Assembly (NCBI GenBank): GCA_963835295.1
Contig: CAWIEX010000011.1
Span: 682,001 to 746,000 of the forward strand
Origin: JAOPZW01 sp963835295
Lineage (GTDB): Bacteria > Actinomycetota > Thermoleophilia > Solirubrobacterales > Solirubrobacteraceae
DNA: 64,000 nt
Direction of reading: 5' to 3'
The translations under genes and the position numbers were made by a program. Positions 9,206-16,822 of the stretch are shown piece after piece (within the stretch, counting starts at the first letter, position 1; each line of letters begins with the position of its first letter). The notes beneath the pieces were generated by a model. That model was not told the origin of the DNA and searched no databases. It saw only the letters and a program-made list of their open reading frames with translations.

Positions 9206-9308
9206 ACCCGGCTGCAACTTAGCGTCGCAGGGCGCTGATCCCTTCTCGATCCTCGCACATGCAACCGCCCTTGCACGCCTGGAGTTGCGCCGCGCAGGCT
9301 GGCTGAGC

Positions 9309-9335
9309 TTGACAGGTGGTGTGTGATATTTCACA
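9309..9335 (+). promoter_or_regulatory. Candidate promoter and operator of gntR-acdS
   Basis: A perfect -35-like TTGACA lies at 9309-9314. An interrupted dyad TGTGA-N4-TCACA occupies 9322-9335, where the -10 region and the first possible start codons fall. A dyad at this place would suit autoregulation by the adjacent GntR protein. No good -10 hexamer is visible, so the promoter call is inference. Confidence 0.4.
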
Positions 9336-9997
9336 TGCCGGTTCCCTCGGGCGAGGCCGTGACGACGCGCGTCCTGCTGCGCGACGAGGCCTACGCGCGC
9401 CTGCGCGACGCGATCCTCGACGGCACGCTGGAGGCTGGCGAGCAGCTGCGCGACGCCGAGCTCTCCTCGTGGCTGGGCATCAGCCGCACCCCGATCCGCG
9501 AGGCCGTCGCTCGCCTGGAGGACCACGGGCTCGTCGAGAGCGCGCCCAACCGCTACACGCGCGTGGCGCCGCTGGATCGCCGCGATGCCCAGGACGCCTT
9601 CCAGGTCGTCGCGGCGCTGCACGCCCTGGCGGCGACCCTGGGCGTGGCGCGGGTGACGAGCGCCGAGCTCGACGCGATGGCCGCGGCCAACGAGCGCTTC
9701 TCCGACGCGCTGGCGCGCGGCGACGTCGACGCGGCCATCGCCGACGACGATGCGTTTCACGACGTCCTCGTCCACGCCTCGGCCAACGGCGAGATCGTAG
9801 GCTCGCTCGCGCGGCTGATGCCGCGCCTGCGACGCCTGGAGCGCCTGCGCTTCGGGTCGCTGGTCGGGCGCCGATCGGTCGAGCAGCACGCGGCCATCCT
9901 CGAGCGCTGCGCGGCCGGCGACGCGGCGGGAGCCGCCGAGGCGGCGCGCGAGAACTGGCTGTCCCTCGGAACCCTGATCGATCGGAGCTTCACGTGA
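9335..9997 (+). CDS. GntR family transcriptional regulator (FadR/FCD type)
   Basis: A DNA-binding regulator probably controlling the downstream ACC deaminase gene. The N-terminal winged helix is clear: AYARLRDAILDGTLEAGEQL, then SSWLGISRTPIREAVARLEDHGLV, the recognition-helix region of GntR proteins. The C-terminal half is an all-helical FCD-like effector domain with candidate metal-ligand residues (DDAFHDVLVHAS). The start is uncertain: ATG 9335, or GTG 9359, which avoids overlap with the putative operator. Its TGA overlaps the GTG start of acdS (GTGA). From literature knowledge, actinobacterial acdS genes often have a GntR neighbour, whereas proteobacterial ones have an Lrp-type one. Confidence 0.88.
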   Translation: MPVPSGEAVTTRVLLRDEAYARLRDAILDGTLEAGEQLRDAELSSWLGISRTPIREAVARLEDHGLVESAPNRYTRVAPLDRRDAQDAFQVVAALHALAATLGVARVTSAELDAMAAANERFSDALARGDVDAAIADDDAFHDVLVHASANGEIVGSLARLMPRLRRLERLRFGSLVGRRSVEQHAAILERCAAGDAAGAAEAARENWLSLGTLIDRSFT

Positions 9998-11031
9998 CCG
10001 ACGCCGTCGCCTCTTCCACCGCCGCCGGGCTGGAGGCCTACGAGCGCTTCGCGCTGCTGCCCGGGCCCTCGCCCGTGCACCGGCTCGCGCGGCTCACCGA
10101 GCACCTGGGCGGCCCGGAGATCTGGGCCAAGCGCGAGGACGTCAACACGGGCGTCGGCATGGGCGGCAACAAGCTGCGCAAGCTCGAGTACCTCGTGGCC
10201 GACGCGCTGGCTCAGGGCTGCGACACGCTCGTCTCGATCGGCGGCGTGCAGTCCAACCACACGCGCTCGGTCGCCGCCGCGGCCGCGGTCGCCGGGCTGA
10301 AGGCGCGGCTCGTCCAGGAGAGCTGGGTCGACTGGCCCGACGCCGTCTATGACCGGGTGGGCAACATCCTGCTCAGCCGCATCATGGGCGCCGAGGTCGA
10401 GCTCGTGCGCTCGGAGTTCAACATCGGCGTCAAGGAGAGCTGGCAGCGCGCGATCGACGAGGTCAGCGCGCGCGGCGGGCGCCCCTACCCCATCCCCGCC
10501 GGCGCCTCGGACCACCCGCTCGGCGGCCTTGGCTTCGCGCGCTTCGCGCGCGAGGTCGAGCGACAGGAGGCAGAGCTCGGCGTCTTCTTCGACCACGTGG
10601 TCGTGTGCACGGTGACCGGCAGCACGCAGGCGGGCATGATCGCCGGCTTCGCCGCCGGCCCCCGCCCGCGGCGCGTGCTGGGCATCGATGCCTCGGCGCG
10701 CATCGAGGAGACCCGCGACGCCGTGGCGCGCATCGCCCGGGACACCGCCGCACGGATCGGCCTCGGCCGCGACCTGCGCGACGACGAGATCGAGGTCCTC
10801 GAGGGCTTCGCCGGCGAGCGCTACGGCGTCCCTGTGCAGCAGACGCTCGACGCCATCCACCTGGCCGGCCGGCTCGAGGGGATGATCTGCGACCCGGTGT
10901 ACGAGGGCAAGTCGATGGCGGGCCTCGTCGGCCTGGTGGGCGACGGGACGATCCCCGCCGACGCCACGGTGCTCTACGTGCACCTCGGCGGGGCGCCGGC
11001 GCTGAACGCGTACAGCGCGCTGTTCGGTTAG
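9994..11031 (+). CDS. acdS: 1-aminocyclopropane-1-carboxylate deaminase
   Basis: PLP enzyme that cleaves ACC, the plant ethylene precursor, to 2-oxobutanoate and ammonia. The product has 345 residues. Lys60 (GGNKLRKLEYL) is the PLP lysine, and Ser87 lies in SIGGVQSNHTR. DPVYEGKS gives Tyr303-Glu304, and Leu331 is in YVHLGGAPALNAYS. A Glu and a Leu at these two late positions separate true ACC deaminases from D-cysteine desulfhydrases in the characterised Pseudomonas family. Here both are the deaminase type. It is coupled to the GntR gene by a GTGA overlap. Plant association or D-amino-acid use is inferred, not shown. Confidence 0.93.
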   Translation: MTDAVASSTAAGLEAYERFALLPGPSPVHRLARLTEHLGGPEIWAKREDVNTGVGMGGNKLRKLEYLVADALAQGCDTLVSIGGVQSNHTRSVAAAAAVAGLKARLVQESWVDWPDAVYDRVGNILLSRIMGAEVELVRSEFNIGVKESWQRAIDEVSARGGRPYPIPAGASDHPLGGLGFARFAREVERQEAELGVFFDHVVVCTVTGSTQAGMIAGFAAGPRPRRVLGIDASARIEETRDAVARIARDTAARIGLGRDLRDDEIEVLEGFAGERYGVPVQQTLDAIHLAGRLEGMICDPVYEGKSMAGLVGLVGDGTIPADATVLYVHLGGAPALNAYSALFG

Positions 11032-11186
11032 CCCGTCGCCCGTCCGCCGCGCCTCTGGCGCTGCGCGGCCAACTGCGCACCGAGGAAAGAGGGAGTGGCC
11101 GCGGTCGGGGCGTGGGCGGTGCGTAGGCGCGCGGCTGGTCTCGGCGGCGCGCGGCTGGGTTTGGCGGCGGGCGGCTGCGGACGAAA
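11032..11186 (+). repeat. Intergenic region with short imperfect direct repeats
   Basis: The 155 bases after acdS hold no convincing gene. At about 11130-11175 a roughly 20-base unit containing GCGCGCGGCTGG occurs twice and a third, degenerate half-copy follows. No function can be assigned. Confidence 0.4.
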
Positions 11187-11221
11187 GGGGAGTTTGTCGG
11201 CGTATGACCGACAAACTCCCC
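11187..11221. terminator. Bidirectional hairpin terminator
   Basis: A perfect 14-bp stem (GGGGAGTTTGTCGG, 11187-11200, paired with 11208-11221) closes a 7-base loop. It lies between convergent acdS and the small secreted-protein gene. Its AT-containing stem stands out in this GC-rich DNA. Confidence 0.75.
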
Positions 11222-11244
11222 GCTCGTCCCGGGAGGCGCTGTGA

Positions 11245-11646
11245 CTAGCCGTGCTCGCCGGGGTTGAAGACCTTCACGAGGCGCTCGACGGTCTTGCCGT
11301 GGCCGAGGCGGAAGCGCACCGTGTACTTCTGGTGCAGCTTGATCGGCTTCGAGGAAGTGACCGTCGCGGCGTACTTGATGTCGCTGCCGTGCGTGCCGAC
11401 GGCCTTCAGGCCGGAGACGCGCGCGCCGTTGACGAAGGTGATCTTCGCGTCGAGGCCGCCGTAGGCGTTCTTGGCCAGGCGGTCCGACGCGAAGTTCAGC
11501 GTCGCGTGGTGGCTGTCGACCAGCCGCATCTGCGGGTTGCCGCCGAGCTGCGGCTGGGCGTGGGTGCCGGCGGCGATGGCAGCCGTCGGGGACAGGGCGA
11601 GCAGGGTGACTGCTGCGGTGGCGAGTTGAGTGCGGAGTGAGGGCAT
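11245..11646 (-). CDS. Small secreted protein of unknown function
   Basis: I do not recognise this 133-residue protein. It has a clear Sec signal peptide: a short polar start, the hydrophobic run LATAAVTLLALSPTAAIA (about residues 8-25) and an AxA-type cleavage site. The mature part of about 105 residues is rich in basic residues and His. It has alternating strand-like segments such as ATLNFASDRLA, AKITFVNGA and YTVRFRLGHG, suggesting a small beta-sandwich. It contains no cysteines. It is a single gene between a terminator hairpin and the exporter operon on the same strand. Confidence 0.75.
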   Translation of the reverse strand: MPSLRTQLATAAVTLLALSPTAAIAAGTHAQPQLGGNPQMRLVDSHHATLNFASDRLAKNAYGGLDAKITFVNGARVSGLKAVGTHGSDIKYAATVTSSKPIKLHQKYTVRFRLGHGKTVERLVKVFNPGEHG

Positions 11647-11707
11647 GCATCCATCTCACCACCGCCTCGGCCCGATTCCGCACCACCAAGGTGGCCGTCT
11701 GGCACAC

Positions 11708-12520
11708 CTACGCCTCGGTGCGCCTCCGGTAGGCCGCGAGCGCCAGCGGCACCACGATCGCCAGGAGCCCGACGCACCACAGCACCCCGGCCACGACCGG
11801 GTGCTGCAGTGGCCACGCAGCATCGGCCGGCGTCGCGGTGGGGTTGCCGAACAGCGTGCGGACCGCCGCAGCCAGCGCGCTGACCGGATTCCAGTCGGAC
11901 ACGTGCTGGAGCACGGTGGGCAGCGTCCCCGCCGGCACGAACGCGTTGGCGATGAAGCTCAGCGGGAAGATGACGATGAAGACGACCCCCTGGGCCGCAT
12001 CGGGCGACCGGACCACGCTCCCGAGCAGCATGCCCACCCACAGCATCGTGAAGGCGAGCAGCGCGAGCAGCCCGAACCCGGCGAGCGCGTGCGCGACGTC
12101 GGTGTGGATGCGCCAGCCGACGACCAGGCCGGCGAGCGTCATCACGGTCAGGCCGAGCAGAGCGGCGGCGAACTCGGCCAGCACGTGGCCGACGAGGAAG
12201 GCCGAGCGCGCCATCGGGAGCGAGCGGAAGCGATCGAGCACGCCTTCGCCGAGGTCGGTCGCCATCGACATCGCGGGCCCCATGACGCCGAAGGTCAGGG
12301 TCTGGATGAAGATCCCGCCCATCAGGTACTCGTGATAGCTGCCGCCCGGCACGGCGATCGCCCCGCCGAAGACGTAGGCGAAGAGCAGGACGAACATGAG
12401 CGGCTGGATCGTGACGTCGATGAGCTTCTCGGGGATCTGGCGGATGTGGGAGAGATTGCGCCGCGCGACGACGAGGCTGTCGGACAGCCCGAAGCGCAGG
12501 CGTTCGGCGTGGGCGGACAT
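11708..12520 (-). CDS. ABC-2 type transporter permease (DrrB-like)
   Basis: Membrane half of a drug or polyketide exporter of the DrrAB type. Starting at ATG 12520 it has 270 residues and about six TM segments, such as PLMFVLLFAYVFGGAI and FVIVIFPLSFIANAFVPA-like. It carries the family signature around FRSLPMARSAFLVGHV. The start codon shares one base with the stop of the ATPase gene (TGATG), so the two are translated together. A paralogous pair sits at 40085-41829. The exported compound is unknown; regulation by the divergent TetR gene is likely. Confidence 0.9.
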   Translation of the reverse strand: MSAHAERLRFGLSDSLVVARRNLSHIRQIPEKLIDVTIQPLMFVLLFAYVFGGAIAVPGGSYHEYLMGGIFIQTLTFGVMGPAMSMATDLGEGVLDRFRSLPMARSAFLVGHVLAEFAAALLGLTVMTLAGLVVGWRIHTDVAHALAGFGLLALLAFTMLWVGMLLGSVVRSPDAAQGVVFIVIFPLSFIANAFVPAGTLPTVLQHVSDWNPVSALAAAVRTLFGNPTATPADAAWPLQHPVVAGVLWCVGLLAIVVPLALAAYRRRTEA

Positions 12521-13488
12521 CAGGCGGCGACCTCCTCGGTCGTCGGCGTGGAATCGGTGATGGCGAGGAAGACGTCGTCGAGCGTCGCCTCTCGGCGGTG
12601 CAGGTCGGTGGTGGCGACGCCGGCCGCGTCGAGCGCGCGCACGACCTCGGCAAGGGCGACGCCGGCGGTGACCGGCGCGATGACGCGGGCCGCCTCGGCG
12701 TCGACCCATGGGGCGTCGCTGGCGAAGTGCCCGAGCGCCGCGGCCGCGGCCGCGAGCTCGTCGGCGCCGCCGACGGTCACCTCGAGGCGCTCGCCGCCGA
12801 TGCGCGCCTTCAGCTCGGCCGGCGAGCCCTGCGCCGCGACGCGGCCGCCGTCGAGCACGACGATGTCGTCGGCCAGGCGATCGGCCTCCTCCAGGTACTG
12901 CGTGGTCAGCAGCAGGGTCGCGCCGTCGCGCACGAGCTCGCCGAGCAGGTTCCACAGCTCGATGCGGCTGCGGGGGTCGAGGCCCGTGGTCGGCTCGTCG
13001 AGGAACAGCACCGGGGGCGCGGCAACCAGGCTGGCGGCGAGGTCGAGGCGGCGGCGCATGCCGCCCGAGAAGGTCCGCACCAGGCGGTGGGCGGCGTCGG
13101 CGAGGCTCAGGCGCTCGAGCAGCTCGTCGGCCCGCGCGCGGACCATGGCCCGCGGCAGGTGGTAGAGGCGGCCGACCATCTCGAGGTTGGCGCGCGCGGT
13201 GAGCAGGCCGTCGACGGTGGCCTGCTGGCCGGCCAGGCCGAACTTCGTACGCACGGTCGCCGCGTCGGCGACGACGTCGTGGCCGGCGACCGTCGCACGT
13301 CCCTCGGTCGGGCGCAGCAGCGTGGCGAGGATGCGCACGGCGGTGGTCTTGCCGGCGCCGTTGTGGCCGAGCAGGCCGAGCACCGTGCCCTGGGGGACGT
13401 CGAGGTCGACGTCGCGCAGCGCCCAGAGGTCGCCGTAGCGCTTTCCGAGGCCTTCGGCGAAGATGCCGGCGTGGTGGGGAGTTGACAT
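12520..13488 (-). CDS. ABC transporter ATP-binding protein (DrrA-like)
   Basis: ATPase partner of the DrrB-like permease. From ATG 13488 (MSTPHHAGIF) it has 322 residues; an in-frame ATG at 13500 is an alternative start, and the frame running further upstream crosses the operator region and is unlikely to be coding. Motifs are Walker A LLGHNGAGKTT, signature TFSGGMRRRLDLA, Walker B VLFLDEPTTGLDPRSR and H-loop LLLTTQYLEEADRLAD. The C-terminal DUF4162-like regulatory domain (VTVGGADELAAA onward) is typical of DrrA. Three GTAC-box repeats immediately upstream suggest TetR control. Confidence 0.92.
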   Translation of the reverse strand: MSTPHHAGIFAEGLGKRYGDLWALRDVDLDVPQGTVLGLLGHNGAGKTTAVRILATLLRPTEGRATVAGHDVVADAATVRTKFGLAGQQATVDGLLTARANLEMVGRLYHLPRAMVRARADELLERLSLADAAHRLVRTFSGGMRRRLDLAASLVAAPPVLFLDEPTTGLDPRSRIELWNLLGELVRDGATLLLTTQYLEEADRLADDIVVLDGGRVAAQGSPAELKARIGGERLEVTVGGADELAAAAAALGHFASDAPWVDAEAARVIAPVTAGVALAEVVRALDAAGVATTDLHRREATLDDVFLAITDSTPTTEEVAA

Positions 13489-13501
13489 GAGATTCCTCAT
13501 T

Positions 13502-13551
13502 CGTACGGCGTACGTGTATTCGTACACCGTACGGTAGTAGTACACTGTACG
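13502..13551. promoter_or_regulatory. Array of three GTAC-N3-GTAC boxes, candidate TetR operator
   Basis: Three 13-base boxes lie between the divergent exporter and TetR genes: CGTACGGCGTACG (13502-13514), CGTACACCGTACG (13521-13533) and AGTACACTGTACG (13539-13551). Their centres are 19 and 18 bases apart, about two helical turns. The first is a perfect dyad. Box 3 ends two bases before the tetR ATG, so binding would block tetR as well as the exporter. Operator function is inferred from symmetry and position. Confidence 0.65.
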
Positions 13552-13553
13552 AG

Positions 13554-14360
13554 ATGTCAAGGGCCGAGCGAGACGATCGCCGCCACGATCGCGGCAGACG
13601 GCACGGCGAGGCCGTGTTCGACCCGATCTGGGCTCGCCCGGAGCCGACCGGCCGGCGCGCCCCCCGCTCGCGCGCCGACGTCGCGCAGGCGGCGATCACG
13701 GTCGCTGACGCCGAAGGCATCGACGCGGTCTCGATGCGCCGCGTCGCGGCCGAGCTGGGGCTCGGGACCATGAGCCTCTACCACTACGTGGGCGGCAAGG
13801 ACGAGTTGCTCGACCTCATGAGCGACGCGATCCTCGGCCGTCAGCTCGTCGACGACGCCGAGTTGCACAAGGGCTGGCGGCCCGCGCTGCGCGCGATCGC
13901 GATCGCCACGCGGGCCAACTTCGAGCGACACCCGTGGATCATCGGCGCGATGCGCCCGCGCCCGCGGGCGATCCCCGGACCCAACTCGCTGCGCCACTTC
14001 GACCAGTCGGTCGCCGCGCTCGCCGACACCGACCTCGACGTCAAGACGAAGATGGAGATCATCGCGCTCGTCGACGACTATGTCTTCGGCTTCAGCCTGC
14101 GCGCGTTCATCGCCGTGCTCGAGACGCGCGAGGAGCAGGCCGAGCCCGGGTGGATGCAGGCGGTCTTCGACTACATGGCCGCGCAACTCGAGACCGGGGC
14201 CTACCCCAACATCGAGCGCATCGCGGAGGCCAACCGCGCCGCGGGCGGCCGGGACGAGGACCTCGCCGAGATGGCCCTCGACCAGGAGCGCTTCGAACGC
14301 GGGCTCGACCGCCTCCTCGACGGCGTCGAGGTCGAGCTCAAGCGGCGTCGTGGAAGATGA
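13554..14360 (+). CDS. TetR family transcriptional regulator
   Basis: A 268-residue repressor-type regulator. After a charged 40-residue N-terminal extension, the TetR helix-turn-helix is clear: VAQAAITVADAEGIDAVSMR then VAAELGLGTMSLYHYVGGKDELL. The C-terminal ligand domain resembles TetR_C_1 (PF02909), the class that includes drug-responsive TetR proteins. It diverges from the DrrAB-like exporter with the candidate operator array between them, so it probably represses the exporter and itself until a ligand binds. The transcript may be nearly leaderless, as the operators reach to within 3 bases of the ATG. The 3' end overlaps the convergent oxygenase gene by 23 bases. Confidence 0.92.
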   Translation: MSRAERDDRRHDRGRRHGEAVFDPIWARPEPTGRRAPRSRADVAQAAITVADAEGIDAVSMRRVAAELGLGTMSLYHYVGGKDELLDLMSDAILGRQLVDDAELHKGWRPALRAIAIATRANFERHPWIIGAMRPRPRAIPGPNSLRHFDQSVAALADTDLDVKTKMEIIALVDDYVFGFSLRAFIAVLETREEQAEPGWMQAVFDYMAAQLETGAYPNIERIAEANRAAGGRDEDLAEMALDQERFERGLDRLLDGVEVELKRRRGR

Positions 14361-15060
14361 CGCCGAGCGTCGTGCGTCGTCCTGAGCGCACCGTCGCCAC
14401 CCCATGGCGCATGGTCGCGCGGTAGTAGCCGCGTGTGCCGAGCACCGGGCGGTGGCGGGTCGGGAAGATCAGGAAGGCGCCGCGCTGAAGGTCGATGACG
14501 TGGGCGCGCGACTGCGCGCGCGGGCGCTGCTCGAGCAAGACGAACTGGCCGCCATCGAAGTCCTCCCCCGGGCGGTCGAGCATGGTCACGGCCTGGAGCG
14601 GGAAGGCGACGTCGCCGTAGACGTCCTGGTGCAGCGTGTTGTGGCCGCCCTCGCCGTAGCGCAGGATGAGCGGCGTGGTGCGGCGCTGGCCGGCGCGGTG
14701 GCAGCGCTCGAGGAAGTCGTCGAGGACGGCCGGGAAGTTGGCGGGCTCCCGCAGGCGCTGCGCCCATTGGTTGGCCAGCTCGGCCAGGGGCGGGTAGAGC
14801 GCGTGGCGCGCGCCGTCGATGACCTCGGGCAGCGGCGCGTCGAAATACTTGTACTCGCCCTCGCCGAAGCGGTAGCGGCGCATGTCGATGGTCGAGCGAA
14901 AGCGCCCCTCCTCGAAGCTCGCGCCCAGCGCGCGGCACTCAGAGGGGCTGAGGACCGGCGGGGTCTGAGCGAAGCCGTTGTCTTCCAGCTTGGCGGTCAG
15001 CGCGGCCCAGTCGAGGTCTTCGATGCGGTCGGCGATGGTCGGCGTCGTAGCGGTGGTCAT
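14338..15060 (-). CDS. 2OG-Fe(II) oxygenase family protein
   Basis: A 240-residue non-haem iron, 2-oxoglutarate-dependent oxygenase. The iron-binding HxD is seen in TLHQDVYGD (about residues 142-150). The distal His and the 2OG-binding Arg are in MRHGVATVRSGRR near the C-terminus. The whole length fits the family Pfam calls Oxygenase-NA (PF09859, COG3826), predicted by others to act on damaged nucleic acid. That activity is a family-level prediction only. It is convergent with tetR (23-base overlap) and divergent from the M16 protease gene, so it is probably a single-gene unit. Confidence 0.8.
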   Translation of the reverse strand: MTTATTPTIADRIEDLDWAALTAKLEDNGFAQTPPVLSPSECRALGASFEEGRFRSTIDMRRYRFGEGEYKYFDAPLPEVIDGARHALYPPLAELANQWAQRLREPANFPAVLDDFLERCHRAGQRRTTPLILRYGEGGHNTLHQDVYGDVAFPLQAVTMLDRPGEDFDGGQFVLLEQRPRAQSRAHVIDLQRGAFLIFPTRHRPVLGTRGYYRATMRHGVATVRSGRRTTLGVIFHDAA

Positions 15061-15136
15061 GGACGGTCAACGCCACCGGCGCCCGCGGCGTGAGGTCGGC
15101 CGAGCCGGCCTCGCCACCCCGCTATCGTCAACTGCG

Positions 15137-16396
15137 ATGCCGCAGATCACCTCGTCAGTCGCCTCCAACGGCCTTCCCATCCACCGCGTCGCCCTCGACG
15201 GCACGCGCGCCACGACGGTCCTCGTCGCCTTCGACGCCGGCGCGCGCACCGAGCGCCCGGACGAGAACGGGATGGCCCACTTCCTCGAGCACCTGGTGTT
15301 CAAGGGCGGCCAGATCTACGACGACTACCGCAAGGTCAACGAGACGGCCGAGCGGATGGGCGGCTCGCTGAACGCCTACACCTCGCACGACCTCGTCGCC
15401 TTTCACATCACCGTCCGCGCCGAGTCGGCCATGGAGGCGATCGACCTGCTCACCGACTTCGTCGGGCGCCCGAGGATCGATCCCGCCGAGCTCGACAAGG
15501 AGCGCGGCGTCGTCATCCAGGAGATCCAGCGCTACAAGGACCAGCCCGCCGCCGTGGCCGAGGAGCTCATCGACCGCGCGCACTTCGGCGACCATCCGCT
15601 GGGCCGCACCGTCCTGGGCCCCGAGGATCACCTGCGGACCTTCTCGCGCGACGCGATCGTGGCCTTCCGCGAGCGCCGCTGGTCCGGCGCGCGCGGCGGC
15701 GCCTTCGTCGTCGGCAACGTCGACCACGTGCCGGCCAACGGCCAGCTCGACGAGCTCTTCTCGCGCTTCCCCGACCTGCCCGAGCCCGAGCCTTACGTGC
15801 CGGCCCCGCCCTTCGAGCCCAGCACGCTGGTCGAGCAGCGCGACTCCAACCAGTCGCACCTGCGCATGAGCTACCGCCCGGAGGTCGCCGTCGACGACCC
15901 CAAGGCCCGCGCCGCCTTCACGATCTACTCCACGCTGCTGGGGGGCTCGATGGGCTCGCGGCTGTTCGACGAGATCCGCGAGCAGCGCGGCCTGTGCTAC
16001 TCGGTCTACGCCACCGACCACGCGTACGCCGACGTGCCCGTGCTCCAGCTCGGCGCGGGCCTCGAGTCGAGCAAGTGCGCGGAGGCCTTCACGCGCATGC
16101 GCGAGATCGTGGGCGAGCTGGCCGCCGACGGGCCCACGCCGGAGGAGGTCGAGCGGGCGCGCGCCTACGCGGCCGGTCGGCGCGTCCTGGCCTTCGAGAA
16201 CACGAACGCCGTCGCCCGCTACGCGGCCAACCAGCGGATCGTCTTCGACGAGGACATCGACCCCGACGCCGCCATCGCCCTGCTCGACGCGGCCACCTTC
16301 GACGAAGTGGTCGAGGCGGCCCGCACGGTCGATCCCGAGAAGCTCGCGGTCGCGTGCGTCGGGCCGCACGAGAGCGGCGAGTTCTCATCTGGTTAA
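15137..16396 (+). CDS. M16 family zinc metallopeptidase
   Basis: A 419-residue insulinase/processing-peptidase-like protease starting at ATG 15137. The inverted zinc motif HFLEH lies at about residues 51-55, with the distal zinc Glu about 70 residues later in VVIQEIQRYKD. The second M16 half follows, with the substrate-side motif RLFDEIREQRGLCYSVY and a C-terminal domain. This two-domain layout matches single-chain bacterial M16B proteases. No signal peptide is seen, so it is likely cytoplasmic. A possible nucleotidyltransferase-like gene starts 22 bases downstream and may be co-transcribed. Confidence 0.92.
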   Translation: MPQITSSVASNGLPIHRVALDGTRATTVLVAFDAGARTERPDENGMAHFLEHLVFKGGQIYDDYRKVNETAERMGGSLNAYTSHDLVAFHITVRAESAMEAIDLLTDFVGRPRIDPAELDKERGVVIQEIQRYKDQPAAVAEELIDRAHFGDHPLGRTVLGPEDHLRTFSRDAIVAFRERRWSGARGGAFVVGNVDHVPANGQLDELFSRFPDLPEPEPYVPAPPFEPSTLVEQRDSNQSHLRMSYRPEVAVDDPKARAAFTIYSTLLGGSMGSRLFDEIREQRGLCYSVYATDHAYADVPVLQLGAGLESSKCAEAFTRMREIVGELAADGPTPEEVERARAYAAGRRVLAFENTNAVARYAANQRIVFDEDIDPDAAIALLDAATFDEVVEAARTVDPEKLAVACVGPHESGEFSSG

Positions 16397-16418
16397 GGCT
16401 CTGGCCGGGCGCGTCGGA

Positions 16419-16793
16419 GTGGGTCAGAATGATCTGGTGCCGGTGGCCGAAGCCCTCAACGAACGCGAGCTGTCCCGCTACGTCTCGCGCGTGAGCGATC
16501 GCTGGCCCCTGTCGCTGGCGATGCTCGGCGGGGCGCGCGCCGACGACGCCCTGGGAGCGGCGCCCCAGCGCGAGCGCGGCCCCGAATACGTCGTCCTCCT
16601 CGTGTCCGAGCGCTTCGACGGCGTGCCGTGGCTCGAGCGCGTCTACCAGTGCGGTGCGCTGTGGGACGCGGCCGAGATGGGCGACCACGCCGACGTCCAC
16701 TGCTACACGCCGCTCGAGTTCGAGCGCAAGCGCGAGAGCCTCCCCCTCGTGCGCCGCGTGAGCGACCACGGATTCGACCTGCTCGCAGCGTGA
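16419..16793 (+). CDS. Hypothetical protein, possible degenerate nucleotidyltransferase fold
   Basis: A 124-residue protein starting at GTG 16419 (a second GTG at 16437 is possible). The order of a Gly-Gly-containing helix start (AMLGGARAD), the strand EYVVLLVSERFDG, then ADVHCYTPLEFERK and RRVSDHGFDLLA resembles minimal nucleotidyltransferase (pol beta-like) proteins. In that fold, an acidic pair follows the GG/GS motif and a third acid sits in the D-V-x-x-Y-T segment. The expected DxD pair is missing, so catalysis is doubtful. It sits between an M16 protease and a sigma factor gene. Function unknown. Confidence 0.6.
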   Translation: MGQNDLVPVAEALNERELSRYVSRVSDRWPLSLAMLGGARADDALGAAPQRERGPEYVVLLVSERFDGVPWLERVYQCGALWDAAEMGDHADVHCYTPLEFERKRESLPLVRRVSDHGFDLLAA

Positions 16794-16822
16794 CGTAGCA
16801 GCGCTACCGTGGTCTCACGGTC

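Noticed and set aside
9206..9889. Longer N-terminus for FtsE
   Set aside because: The added residues overlap the divergent GntR gene and promoter, look like reverse-strand shadow sequence, and a good ATG precedes the ABC domain at 9205.
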